In this document: positions 8,929-17,228 of the stretch, piece after piece | Position numbering within the stretch: the stretch's first letter is position 1 | Layout: the number at the start of each line of letters is the position of its first letter | DNA from: Candidatus Thiodictyon syntrophicum | GTDB taxonomy: Bacteria; Pseudomonadota; Gammaproteobacteria; Chromatiales; Chromatiaceae | Assembly: GCF_002813775.1 (NCBI RefSeq) | Contig: NZ_CP020370.1 | Span: forward strand, 6,597,501-6,661,500 | Reading direction: 5' to 3' | Length of the DNA stretch: 64,000 bases | Translations under genes and position numbers: made by a program | Notes under the pieces: generated by a model | What the model was told of the DNA's origin: nothing | What the model saw: only the letters and a program-made list of their open reading frames with translations | The model's database searches: none

Positions 8929-10524
8929 ATGGACGCCGAAGCCTTTCCCCGCCTGATCCAAGGACTGCTCAGATCCGACGCCTGGCCCCCGGCCGCGGGG
9001 GCGGCCGCCGCGCCGATCGGGCACATCGAGACCCACATCTCCCACGTCCTTCTCGCCGGCGACTTCGCCTACAAACTCAAGAAGCCGCTGGACCTGGGCT
9101 TTCTGGACTTCTCCACCCTGGAGCTGCGCCGCCACTGCTGCGAGGAGGAACTCAGGCTCAATCGCCGCCTCGCCCCCGCACTCTATATCGGCGTGGTGCC
9201 GATCACCGGGACCCCGGAGCGGCCCCGAGTCGGCGGCAGCGGTCCGGTGCTCGAATATGCCGTGCAGATGCACCGTTTTCCCCAGGAGGCCCGACTCGAT
9301 CGCTGCCCCCTGACCCCCGACCTGGTGGACCGGATCGCCACCCGGCTGGCCGCCTTCCATGCCGAGATCCCGTCGGCGGACCCGGCGGGCCCCTTCGGCA
9401 CCCCCGCCGCCGTCCTCGCCCCCATGCTCGAGAACCTCAGCCAAATCCGCGCCCGGGTCGACACGCCCGACTGTCAGGCCCGGCTGGACCGGTTGCGGGA
9501 CTGGACCCTGGAGCGTTGGCGCGCCCTGACCCCGGTGATCGAACGGCGGCGCGCGCAGGGCCGGGTGCGCGAGTGTCACGGCGACCTGCACCGTGGCAAT
9601 ATCGCCCTGGTGGACGGGGAGCCCCTGTTCTTCGACGCGCTGGAATTCAACCCGGGGCTGCGCTGGATCGATACCGCCAGCGAGTTGGCCTTTCTGCTCA
9701 TGGACCTGGACGCGGCCGGGGCCCAGGGCCCGGCGCGGCGCCTGCTCAACCGCTATCTGGAACTGGGCGGCGACCACGATGCGCTCGAGATCCTGGCCTT
9801 CTACCAGGTCTACCGCGCCATGGTGCGCGCCAAGGTCCTGGCCATCCGCTTGGGCCAATGCGCCCCCCCGGGGGAGGAGTCCGAGGCGCAACGGCGCAAC
9901 TGCGAGCGCTACCTGGACCTGGCCGCGACCTATACCCGCCGCCGCCGCCCCCGGCTGCTGCTCATCTGCGGCCTCTCCGGGTCCGGCAAGAGCCGCCTCG
10001 CGTGCGCCCTGCGCGAGGTCCTGCCCGTCATCCACCTGCGTTCGGACGCCGAGCGCAAGCGCCTCTTCGGCCTGGCCCCCGAGGCGCGCTCCGAGGTCGG
10101 GATCGGGGTCGATACCGGGATCTACTTTCAGCAGGCGACTGAATGGACCTACCAGCGCCTGCACTCCCTGACCGCCGCAATCCTGGCCTGCGGCTACGAC
10201 GTGCTGGTGGACGCCACCTTCCTGACCCGCGCCCGCCGGGCGGTCTTCGCGGACCTGGCCCGCGCTCAGGGCGCGGGCTTCGCCGTCCTGGCCCTGGTCG
10301 CTCCCATGGCGGTCCTGCGCGGGCGGGTCGCGCGCCGGCTCGCCGAGGGCTGCGACGCCTCCGAGGCCTCGGTCGCCGTCCTGGAGCGCCAGGCCGCCGC
10401 CTGCGAACGGCTCAGCCGCTTTGAGCGCCGCACGGCCATCACCATCAACAGCACCGACCCGCCGTCCATGGAGCAAATCCTGGGGCGCCTCGCCGCCTTG
10501 ACCGGGATACCGCTGGGGGAGTGA
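8929..10524 (+). CDS. Bifunctional aminoglycoside-phosphotransferase-like / P-loop kinase protein
   Basis: A 531-aa fusion. Residues 1-330 are an aminoglycoside-phosphotransferase-like domain. It has the nucleotide-binding lysine region (GDFAYKLKKPLDLGFLDFST), the Brenner-type catalytic loop ECHGDLHRGNIAL near residue 218 and the metal-binding DALEFNP. Residues about 340-525 are an AAA_33/zeta-toxin-like kinase with Walker A GLSGSGKS near residue 348 and a DATFL Walker B-like segment. The arrangement is widespread in proteobacteria but the substrate is unknown. It should not be read as an antibiotic-resistance gene. The ATG at 8929 was preferred to an upstream frame extension that overlaps the DUF2892 gene antisense. 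Confidence 0.9.
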   Translation: MDAEAFPRLIQGLLRSDAWPPAAGAAAAPIGHIETHISHVLLAGDFAYKLKKPLDLGFLDFSTLELRRHCCEEELRLNRRLAPALYIGVVPITGTPERPRVGGSGPVLEYAVQMHRFPQEARLDRCPLTPDLVDRIATRLAAFHAEIPSADPAGPFGTPAAVLAPMLENLSQIRARVDTPDCQARLDRLRDWTLERWRALTPVIERRRAQGRVRECHGDLHRGNIALVDGEPLFFDALEFNPGLRWIDTASELAFLLMDLDAAGAQGPARRLLNRYLELGGDHDALEILAFYQVYRAMVRAKVLAIRLGQCAPPGEESEAQRRNCERYLDLAATYTRRRRPRLLLICGLSGSGKSRLACALREVLPVIHLRSDAERKRLFGLAPEARSEVGIGVDTGIYFQQATEWTYQRLHSLTAAILACGYDVLVDATFLTRARRAVFADLARAQGAGFAVLALVAPMAVLRGRVARRLAEGCDASEASVAVLERQAAACERLSRFERRTAITINSTDPPSMEQILGRLAALTGIPLGE

Positions 10525-10530
10525 CGAAAA

Positions 10531-10983
10531 CTAACGTCGAAACGCAGCCGGTATCGATGCGGCCATCTGTCGCGCCCTTTCAGGGCTAAGAGTATCTTTC
10601 TGCACCACCCAGGGCGTTGCCCTGGGCTGGTATGTGCGACCCCGTTGGGGTCAATCCTCGCGCCCGCACGCGCTAGTCTCACGCGGGGGGATTACCTACC
10701 ATCGCTGGGGCCGGCCTCGATCATCATTCCGGCCACTTGCTCACCGCGAGGCCGTTGGTCCGCACAGCGGACCCTACGGAGCGCGGGCTTACCGTAGGGT
10801 CCGCTGTGCGGACCAATCGCCGCGGGCCGGAGTTACGATCAAGGCCGCTGCGGCCCTCAAGCCCCGAAGGGGCGTGACATACCAGCCCAGGGCAACGCCC
10901 TGGGTGGTCTGTTGTTAAGGATCCCAGCCCTGAAAGGGCGTGACATCGGCAGAGCGTAGTAGCTGGCTATGTTTCGACGCTAA
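10531..10983. repeat. Nested palindromic element filling a convergent intergenic gap
   Basis: The whole 455-bp gap between two convergent genes is a set of inverted repeats stacked inside each other. Outermost is CTAACGTCGAAAC at 10531 against GTTTCGACGCTAAT at 10971. Next is CGCCCTTTCAGGGCT at 10573 against AGCCCTGAAAGGGCG at 10926. Next is a 30-bp pair containing CCCAGGGCGTTGCCCTGGG (10603-10635 and 10877-10908). At the centre is a separate element with GGCCTNGATCAT-type ends (10713-10846), which itself carries a GGTCCGCACAGCGGACCC hairpin (10757-10814). The right outer end contains the TAG stop of the EamA gene. It may act as a two-way terminator. No gene is present. Confidence 0.85.
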
Positions 10984-11864
10984 TCACCAAGCAGAATCAA
11001 CGCCACCCCCGCCACCATCAGCCCGCCGGCCGGCAGGCGCCGCAGCAGCCCCCGCTCCCTGAACCACAGGACGCCATAAAGGATGCCGAACAGCAGGCTG
11101 GTGCGCTTGACCGCGATCATATAGGCCACCTGGACCTGTTGGATGGCCAGGAAGTGGGTATAGGCCGAGATGCCGGTGAGGAGTCCCACCGCCGCCACCG
11201 CCAGCGGCCGGGAGGCCAACTTGCGCAGGAGCGCCGGCCGCGGCACGGCAAAGACCAGGATGACCGCCAGGCCCAGCACCCCATAATAGAAGGCCCCAAA
11301 GTGCTCCGCCCCCAGGTGACGCATGGCCCCCTTGCCCAAGGTCGAGGTCAGGGCATAGATGACGGCCACCGCGAGCATCAGCCGCGAACCCGGCCCCCGC
11401 CAGATCGCCCGCCAGGGCGCCATCCAGGTGCGCCAATCAGTGCGGCGCACCTGGTCGCTGTTGAGCAGCCAGGCCCCGGCGACCACCAGCAGCACCCCGG
11501 CGGCGCCCGCCGCCGTGACCCGCTCCCCGAGCAGGACCCAGGCGACGCCCATTCCGAACACCGGGGTAAAGGCGAGATAGGGCAGGGTGAGCGAAAGGGG
11601 GTGGTCGCGGATCGCCGCCAGGTACAGCAGGATCGCCAGAATCTCCAAGGGCACCAGCACCGCCAGGGTCCACCAGAACGGCGGCGGCAGGGCGCTCAGC
11701 GGCGGCAGCCCCGCAAGCAGCGGCGTCAGCAGCAGCCCGGCCATACCAAAGCGCACCACCGCCAGTTCCGCGGCCGAAAACCCCTGCAACCAGGCCTTGG
11801 TCGCCGCGTCCGCGCTCGCCAGGGTGAAGGCGCAGATCAGCGCCAGCGGCAGCCAGTGCATCAC
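10980..11864 (-). CDS. EamA/DMT-family inner-membrane transporter
   Basis: A 294-aa member of the drug/metabolite transporter superfamily with ten predicted membrane helices arranged as two EamA repeats (about residues 5-140 and 155-290). The glycine- and alanine-rich helices LALICAFTLASADAATKAW and LALTSTLGKGAMRHLG-type start of repeat two (residues about 170-185) fit the family, as does the PVFGMGVAWVLLGERVTAAG segment. Such proteins export small metabolites or amino acids, and the substrate cannot be predicted. The stop codon lies inside the outer end of the adjoining nested repeat. Confidence 0.88.
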   Translation of the reverse strand: MMHWLPLALICAFTLASADAATKAWLQGFSAAELAVVRFGMAGLLLTPLLAGLPPLSALPPPFWWTLAVLVPLEILAILLYLAAIRDHPLSLTLPYLAFTPVFGMGVAWVLLGERVTAAGAAGVLLVVAGAWLLNSDQVRRTDWRTWMAPWRAIWRGPGSRLMLAVAVIYALTSTLGKGAMRHLGAEHFGAFYYGVLGLAVILVFAVPRPALLRKLASRPLAVAAVGLLTGISAYTHFLAIQQVQVAYMIAVKRTSLLFGILYGVLWFRERGLLRRLPAGGLMVAGVALILLGD

Positions 11865-12109
11865 CGTGCCCGCGGGAAAAAACCGGATCCTACCGGCGCA
11901 ACGGGGGCGAAAGACCGCAATGGCTCATCTCGTGTCATCAACAGCTACCGCCGCGAGCCTTGGCGCGGCAAGGCCCCCGGGTTATGGTAAGCGCTCTGTC
12001 CGTCAAGGTAGAACCGGCGCCGGAAAGATCGAACCATGTGCAGTATCGCAAATTGGCAACGCACCAGCGCCGCGGCACTGCCGCGCCCGCCGGGCAGCGG
12101 CGTGACCCC

Positions 12110-12688
12110 GTGACACCACCCCTGAACGGCGAGCGGCCGCCCGCCGGGCGCCGGCCGACACGGCGACGCCCCGGTGCGCACCTGCTCGGCGGCTTGGCCC
12201 TGGTCGCGACCCTGGCCTGGCTGGGCCAGCGCCAGTTCGCCGCCCCCTGGGCCATGGGCCAGACCGCGGGACGCACCTGCACGGTGGTACGGATACGCGA
12301 CGGGGACTCCCTGGACCTGCGGTGCGGCGGCGAGACCGTCGAAGTCCGCCTGCACTGCATCGACGCCCCCGAGTGGGAACAGGGCGCCTGGGCCAAGCAA
12401 TCCCTGCGGCACCTGCGCAGGATCACCCCGCGGCGGGTCCTGCTCGAGAAGGTCGACACCGACCGCTTCGGTCGCACCGTGGCAAACCTCTACGCCACCG
12501 GCGCGCAGCCTCGGTTACTCAATCTGGAACAGGTGACGAGCGGTCAGGCCGCGGTTTACCGGCACTATTGCGACGACCCGCGCTTCGAGCGCGCCGAGCA
12601 GACGGCCCGGGCGGCGGGCCTGGGGATCTGGTCGCGGCCGGGCGCGCAGCAGACACCCTGGGAATTCCGGCACCGGCAAGGGCGTTGA
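12110..12688 (+). CDS. Thermonuclease (SNase-like) family protein, membrane-anchored
   Basis: A staphylococcal-nuclease-fold protein of about 192 aa. An N-terminal hydrophobic anchor or uncleaved signal (HLLGGLALVATLAWLG, near residues 23-38) precedes the nuclease domain. The domain shows VVRIRDGDSLDLRC with calcium-binding Asp, VRLHCIDAPEWEQGAWAK with catalytic Arg and Asp, and DRFGRTVANLY. The tail AARAAGLGIWSRPGAQQTPWEFR is typical of bacterial homologues. The start is uncertain. GTG at 12110 keeps a conventional signal region, whereas the frame is open to an ATG at 11984 and a TTG at 11960. The likely role is degradation of nucleic acids outside the cytoplasm. Confidence 0.82.
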   Translation: MTPPLNGERPPAGRRPTRRRPGAHLLGGLALVATLAWLGQRQFAAPWAMGQTAGRTCTVVRIRDGDSLDLRCGGETVEVRLHCIDAPEWEQGAWAKQSLRHLRRITPRRVLLEKVDTDRFGRTVANLYATGAQPRLLNLEQVTSGQAAVYRHYCDDPRFERAEQTARAAGLGIWSRPGAQQTPWEFRHRQGR

Positions 12689-12849
12689 GCCGAGTGACGT
12701 CCGCACACCGCGCGGCCATCGCTGGTCGAACTGAACGTCGCGCAGCGACACTGTGCTGGAGCGCTTCCGTGACCCCACAGACCCAGTCAAGATCCTGATC
12801 GTAATCGCCAAGCTGCTGACCTTTGGACGGCGGCCCGGGAGTCTGAGCA

Positions 12850-13266
12850 GTGACGAAGGGTAAGCCACCGAAAAACATCGCCCGCCGGGCGCTCGGCATC
12901 GCCCTGAGCGCGACGCCGATCCTGCTCGCGCTCGCCTGCGCACTCTGGCCGCGGGCACCCTCGCCCGCGCGCGAGGCGGCCGGCTTGGTCTTGACCATCG
13001 GCGCCACGCTGCTGGGGCTCTGGAACCTCTATCTGGGCTATGTCCGCCCCTGGCGCTATCGCCGTCGGCATGGCTCGCCCACGGGCTACCACCTGGTCTC
13101 GGGCCTGCCGTTGGTCGGCACCCTGTTGCTGGTAGGCGGCTGCGTCATTGCCTTCGGCAGCCCGCTGGTCGGGTGTTGCGGGCTGCTGGCCGCGCTAGTC
13201 GACCCCGACGGCCTGCCCTGGATTCCGGTCCATACCTGGGAGGATGGGTCCTTGTGGGACGGGTGA
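12850..13266 (+). CDS. Hypothetical three-helix membrane protein
   Basis: A 138-aa protein with three hydrophobic segments: LGIALSATPILLALACALW (about 14-32), GLVLTIGATLLGLWNLYLGY (about 45-64) and GLPLVGTLLLVGGCVIAFG (about 86-104). A charged loop YVRPWRYRRRHGSP separates helices two and three. The C-terminus LVDPDGLPWIPVHTWEDGSL is tryptophan-rich. A GGGAG box 8 nt upstream supports the GTG start at 12850. I do not recognise a named family and the gene has no informative neighbours. Confidence 0.68.
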   Translation: MTKGKPPKNIARRALGIALSATPILLALACALWPRAPSPAREAAGLVLTIGATLLGLWNLYLGYVRPWRYRRRHGSPTGYHLVSGLPLVGTLLLVGGCVIAFGSPLVGCCGLLAALVDPDGLPWIPVHTWEDGSLWDG

Positions 13267-13291
13267 GCCATGCGGCCCGTTCTGGTTAGTA

Positions 13292-13487
13292 ACGAGTCAA
13301 GAACAAGCTAAACACAAACACGTTCGTTGTCGTTGTCGTTGTCGTAATCGAGGTTATCGTAGCGCCCCGGATTCTCTCGCACCCCAAAGTGCATCGCTTC
13401 TCCGATTTCGATTACGACAACGACAACGACAACGAAAATGGCGCTATAGGCAGTCCCTAATCGAATCGTTTAGCTTATTAGTCAACC
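13292..13487. repeat. Hexamer-arm palindromic element, copy 1
   Basis: Three GTTGTC units plus GTAATC (13326-13349) face GATTAC plus three GACAAC units (13410-13433). The roughly 60-bp core, GAGGTTATCG to CTTCTCCGAT, recurs inverted at 55872-55943. Outer arms AAGCTAAAC (13305-13313) and GTTTAGCTT (13468-13476) bound the element. It occupies the gap between a hypothetical gene and the 3' end of hynL. Confidence 0.85.
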
Positions 13488-13513
13488 GTTCCGAAGCGCC
13501 AGCTTGGTAACGC

Positions 13514-15244
13514 TCAGACGACCTTCACCTCGATCCGCTCCCCGGTCGAGGGATCGGCCAGGTGCACCGCGCAGGCGATGCAGGGGTCGAACGAGTGAAT
13601 GGTGCGCAGGATCTCCAGCGGCTGTTTGACGTCGGCCAGTTGGTGATTGTCCGCCAGCGCGGCCTCATAGGCGCCGGGCTGGTTGCTGGGGTCGCGGGGG
13701 CCGGCGTTCCAGGTCGAGGGGACCACCGCCTGGTAGTTGTCGATGCGCCCGTCCTTAATGACGATCCAGTGGCCCAGGGCGCCGCGCGGGGCCTCCATGA
13801 AGCCGGCGCCGCGCGCCTCCCGCGGCCAGGTGGCGGGGTCCCACAGGGTTTCATTGAAGGTCCGGCCGTCGCCTGACTTGATATTGGCGACGAGTGCGTC
13901 GTACCAGCCCTGCATGGCGTCGACCACGATCTTGCTCTCCAGGGTGCGGGCGGCGGTGCGGCCCAGGGTGGAGAAGAGTGCGCGCGGTTCGAGCTTGAGC
14001 GTCGATAAAGTCGAATCGACCAGCTCCTTGGTCTGGGCATGGCCCTGGGCATAGAGCATGAGAACGCGCGCCAATGGGCCGACCTCGACCGCGTGACCCT
14101 TCCAGCGCGGTGCCTTGAGCCAGGTATAGCCGTCGGTGACATCGAGCTGTTGGTAGGGCGGCTTGACGCCGCCGCGACCGTCGTAGTCGAGCCTGGTCTC
14201 ACCCTGGTATGGGTGAAGGCCGGTGTCCTTGCCGCCCTTATAGTCGTACCAGGCGTGGGAGACGAATTCCTGGATCTGGGTGTCGTCGTGCAGGTCGACC
14301 TCATGGATGGTCGTCAGATCACGATCGAGGATGACCCCGCGCGGGAACAGAAAGGTGGCGGGATCGGCACTGCCGGTGGCGGGCAGGTCCCCAAAGCACA
14401 TGAAGTTGCCGAGCCCCTCGCCGCGCTGGAACCAGTCCGGATAGAAGCCGGCGATGGCGAGCGTATCCGGGACATAAACCTGGTCGACGAACTGGCGCAT
14501 GGCGGCGATGACGGACTGCACCTCCGCGAGCTTCTTCGCGTTGATGGCCGAGTCTGAATTCAGGTCGATGGGGCAGGCGACACCGCCCACCACGAAGTTG
14601 GGGTGGGGGTTCTTGCCGCCGAAGATGGCCTGCAGCCGTGCCGCGTCGCGCTGCCAGGCCAGTGCCTCCAGATAGTGGGCGACGGCCATCAGGTTGGCCT
14701 CGGGCGGCAGTTTGTAGGCCGGGTGGCCCCAATAACCGTTGGCGAAGATGCCGAGCTGACCGGACTCCACAAAGCCCTTGAGCCGCTTTTGGGTGTCGGC
14801 GAAATAGCCCGGCGAGGATTTGGACCAACCGCTGATGGATTGGGCAAGGGCGGAGGTCGCCTTGGGGTCGGCGCCGAGCGCGCTCACCAGGTCCACCCAA
14901 TCGAGCGCGTGCAGGTGATAGAAGTGCATGACGTGGTCATGCACATACTGGGCGCCGATCATCAGGTTGCGGATCAATTGGGCGTTGGTCGGCAGGTCGA
15001 TCTTGAGCGCATCCTCCACCGAGCGCACCGCGGCCAGGCCATGCACCAGGGTGCAGACGCCGCAGATGCGCTGGGCGAAGGCCCAGGCGTCGCGCGGGTC
15101 GCGCCCTTGCAGGATGGTCTCGATGCCGCGCACCATGGTGCCCGAGGACCAGGCCTGCGCGATATTCGCGCCGTCCATCTGGGCCTCGATGCGCAGGTGG
15201 CCCTCGATGCGGGTGATGGGGTCGACGACGATACGTTCGCTCAT
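13514..15244 (-). CDS. hynL: [NiFe] hydrogenase large subunit HynL
   Basis: The 576-aa catalytic subunit binds the Ni-Fe(CN)2CO centre that splits H2. Two of the four metal-binding cysteines are in FAQRICGVCTLVHG (near residue 60) and the other two in DPCIACAVH near the C-terminus. The residues after that His, LADPSTGERIEVKVV, form the 15-aa extension removed by a maturation protease (candidate HynD at 19055-19606). The start overlaps isp2 by 4 nt (ATGA), making it the last gene of hynS-isp1-isp2-hynL. In Thiocapsa roseopersicina this gene order encodes the stable membrane-associated HynSL hydrogenase. Confidence 0.96.
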   Translation of the reverse strand: MSERIVVDPITRIEGHLRIEAQMDGANIAQAWSSGTMVRGIETILQGRDPRDAWAFAQRICGVCTLVHGLAAVRSVEDALKIDLPTNAQLIRNLMIGAQYVHDHVMHFYHLHALDWVDLVSALGADPKATSALAQSISGWSKSSPGYFADTQKRLKGFVESGQLGIFANGYWGHPAYKLPPEANLMAVAHYLEALAWQRDAARLQAIFGGKNPHPNFVVGGVACPIDLNSDSAINAKKLAEVQSVIAAMRQFVDQVYVPDTLAIAGFYPDWFQRGEGLGNFMCFGDLPATGSADPATFLFPRGVILDRDLTTIHEVDLHDDTQIQEFVSHAWYDYKGGKDTGLHPYQGETRLDYDGRGGVKPPYQQLDVTDGYTWLKAPRWKGHAVEVGPLARVLMLYAQGHAQTKELVDSTLSTLKLEPRALFSTLGRTAARTLESKIVVDAMQGWYDALVANIKSGDGRTFNETLWDPATWPREARGAGFMEAPRGALGHWIVIKDGRIDNYQAVVPSTWNAGPRDPSNQPGAYEAALADNHQLADVKQPLEILRTIHSFDPCIACAVHLADPSTGERIEVKVV

Positions 15245-16569
15245 GTTGCGCCCTCTGCTTGTTCGGCCGGCTCGCGCTCAACCAGGTGCTCGGCGATCAG
15301 CTCGGTGAGACCCACCACCGGGATGTCCATGTTGAAGTGCTCCAGGCCCTCCTCCAATTGGGTCCGGCAGGTGGCGCACATGGTCACCATCCGCTCGGGC
15401 TCCACCTCCTCGATCTGGGCCTTCTTCATCTTGAACGCGGCGAGCTTGAGCGGCTCCGCACGCTCATTGGAGCTGACCCCGCCGCCGGCGCCGCAGCACC
15501 ATTGGAACCTGCCGTGCTCCTTCAACTCGATGAAGTTCTCGGCCACCAGGTCCATCAGGTTGCGCTGCTGCTGGATGACGCCGCTCTTGCGGGCGAGGTT
15601 GCAGGGGTCGTGCAGGGACAGCCGGTCAGTCTCCATCCCCTCGGTCTTGATGCGGCCCGCAGCGCGCAGTTGGTCCAGTACCTCGATGATGTGGAAGGCG
15701 TGGAATGGGTAGGGCCGGCCGATCAGGTTCGGCCCCTCCCAGCGGATGGCCGTATAGGCATGACCGCACTCGGGACTGATGACGTTCTTTACCCCAAGGG
15801 CCACCGCCGCGTCCACCACCCGCTGCACCAGGAGCGCTGCCACGTCCTTGTTGCCGATCTGGATGCCGGCATTGGTCGCCTCGAAGCACTGGGTACTGAG
15901 CGTCCAACTGACCCCGGCGTGGTCGAAGATGCGGGTGATGGCCTCCAGGTATTCGGGGAAGTTGATGACCTCCATGGAGGAGAGCATCACCAGATAGTCC
16001 ACCCCCGCCTGATCCACCGGCACCGTGAGTCCCGTGCTGGTCTCGATATGATTGATCTGGACCTGGAGCGTCTTCCATTGGAGCCCCATGGGGCTGCCGG
16101 TCTGCACCGCCCGGACCGAGGCACCGATCAGCCCCTCCGGTGCATGGCCGGAGGCGACCATGCCCTCGCGTGTCTTGCGCACCATGGCCTGGATGTCGTT
16201 GCCCACCGGGCACACCAGCGAGCAGCGGCCACACATGGAACAGGAGTCATAGATCAACTCTTCCCATTCGGACAACATCTCGTCCGTGACCTGCTTATTG
16301 AGACCCAAGAACCCCTTGAGCCGCCCCAGCAGGGTGAACTCCGCCGCCCAGATGAGGCGCAGGGGCTCGAGCTTCAGGATCGGCGTGTACTTGGGGTCCC
16401 CGGTTTCCAGGTAGAAGGGACAGGACTGGGCACAGACCCCGCAATGCACGCAACTTGAGAAGAAGGCGGCCACGGGCCCGTCGATCTCGGCCCGGAAGGC
16501 GGCCAGGCCGCGCTCCAGGGTGAAGGGGCTCGATTCCGGGCTGCCAGTTGAACTCGGCGTTGCGCTCAT
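15241..16569 (-). CDS. isp2: Isp2, HdrD-like iron-sulfur protein of the hyn operon
   Basis: A 442-aa cytoplasmic-side electron carrier related to heterodisulfide reductase subunit D and GlpC. The N-terminal part carries two 4Fe-4S motifs: CVHCGVCAQSCPFY (near residue 40) and CSMCGRCSLVCPVG (near residue 112). The C-terminal part has two CCG (cysteine-rich) domains, seen as ECGHAYTAIRWEG with HDPCNLARKSG, and WCCGAGGGVSSNER with CATCRTQLEEG. Such CCG domains bind non-cubane clusters or reduce disulfides. It overlaps both isp1 and hynL by 4 nt. It probably passes electrons between HynSL and Isp1 or a sulfur-pathway partner. Confidence 0.94.
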   Translation of the reverse strand: MSATPSSTGSPESSPFTLERGLAAFRAEIDGPVAAFFSSCVHCGVCAQSCPFYLETGDPKYTPILKLEPLRLIWAAEFTLLGRLKGFLGLNKQVTDEMLSEWEELIYDSCSMCGRCSLVCPVGNDIQAMVRKTREGMVASGHAPEGLIGASVRAVQTGSPMGLQWKTLQVQINHIETSTGLTVPVDQAGVDYLVMLSSMEVINFPEYLEAITRIFDHAGVSWTLSTQCFEATNAGIQIGNKDVAALLVQRVVDAAVALGVKNVISPECGHAYTAIRWEGPNLIGRPYPFHAFHIIEVLDQLRAAGRIKTEGMETDRLSLHDPCNLARKSGVIQQQRNLMDLVAENFIELKEHGRFQWCCGAGGGVSSNERAEPLKLAAFKMKKAQIEEVEPERMVTMCATCRTQLEEGLEHFNMDIPVVGLTELIAEHLVEREPAEQAEGAT

Positions 16570-17228
16570 GACTCGACTCCCCGGCGGCCGAAGCTGGCCC
16601 CGTTGTACCAGCGCGCGATGAACGCGGTGAAGATGTGGGTGAGCTTGGTGAAGGGCAGGACGATGAGAAAGACCTCGGCGCTCAGGATGTGCAGCCCTAA
16701 TGCCAGCGGATAGGGGTTGATGATCCGGTTATAGGCGAGATAGCCGGAGAGGACCACCAGAAAGACCAGGGTCCAGACCAGATAGTCCTCAAGGGTGCTG
16801 ATGCGCCGCTTCACCGGGTGGGTGCGGCGATGCACCAGGGTCGCCACCAGGGCGACCAGGGTCACGGCGGTCACGAGATCCACCACCGGATTGGGCAGCC
16901 CCGGCCAGGAGATGCCGAGCAGGCTCTTGATCAATGCGATGTGGGGGATGAAGAACAGCAGGGTGACGATGAAACCCAGATGCCAGAGCCAGCCCACCAC
17001 CACATTGAAGGGTGCCCGCTTGAAGGTGCCCGGGTCCGGCACGGAGCGGGTGAGAACGGTGCGCAGCCCCGGCAGCCATTGGCCGCCGCGCGCCTCGCTG
17101 TAGTTCGGCCGCCGCCCGTTGATCAGGATCTCCAGGAGGCGGGCGGCCATTCCCAGGGCGAAGACGGTGATCGCAAGGTCGAACAGCGGGCCCTTGGTGA
17201 GCAGCAGAAAGTCCATCGGGTCGCTCAT
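16566..17228 (-). CDS. isp1: Isp1, NarI-like cytochrome b subunit of the hyn operon
   Basis: A 220-aa membrane protein with five predicted helices (about residues 8-28, 60-85, 98-120, 135-155 and 165-195), the layout of NarI/DsrM-type cytochrome b. Candidate haem-ligand histidines lie in WLWHLGF and IPHIAL (helix 2) and in LHILSAEVF and KLTHIF (last helix). The ATG at 17228 overlaps the hynS stop (ATGA) and the stop overlaps the isp2 start. The open frame upstream to 17543 is antisense-like extension inside hynS and was rejected. It is the likely quinone-side membrane anchor for the HynSL-Isp2 unit. Confidence 0.93.
   Translation of the reverse strand: MSDPMDFLLLTKGPLFDLAITVFALGMAARLLEILINGRRPNYSEARGGQWLPGLRTVLTRSVPDPGTFKRAPFNVVVGWLWHLGFIVTLLFFIPHIALIKSLLGISWPGLPNPVVDLVTAVTLVALVATLVHRRTHPVKRRISTLEDYLVWTLVFLVVLSGYLAYNRIINPYPLALGLHILSAEVFLIVLPFTKLTHIFTAFIARWYNGASFGRRGVES

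Noticed and set aside
12036-12113. 25-codon upstream frame (MCSIANWQRTSAAALPRPPG) ending across the proposed GTG start of the nuclease
   Set aside because: Stop-start overlap is attractive for a leader peptide, but there is no supporting composition or known leader. Kept only as a curiosity.
13326-13433. Hexamer repeats considered as a CRISPR or tandem-repeat array
   Set aside because: Units are 6 bp, contiguous and inverted around a loop, with no spacers and no cas genes. It is a hairpin element.
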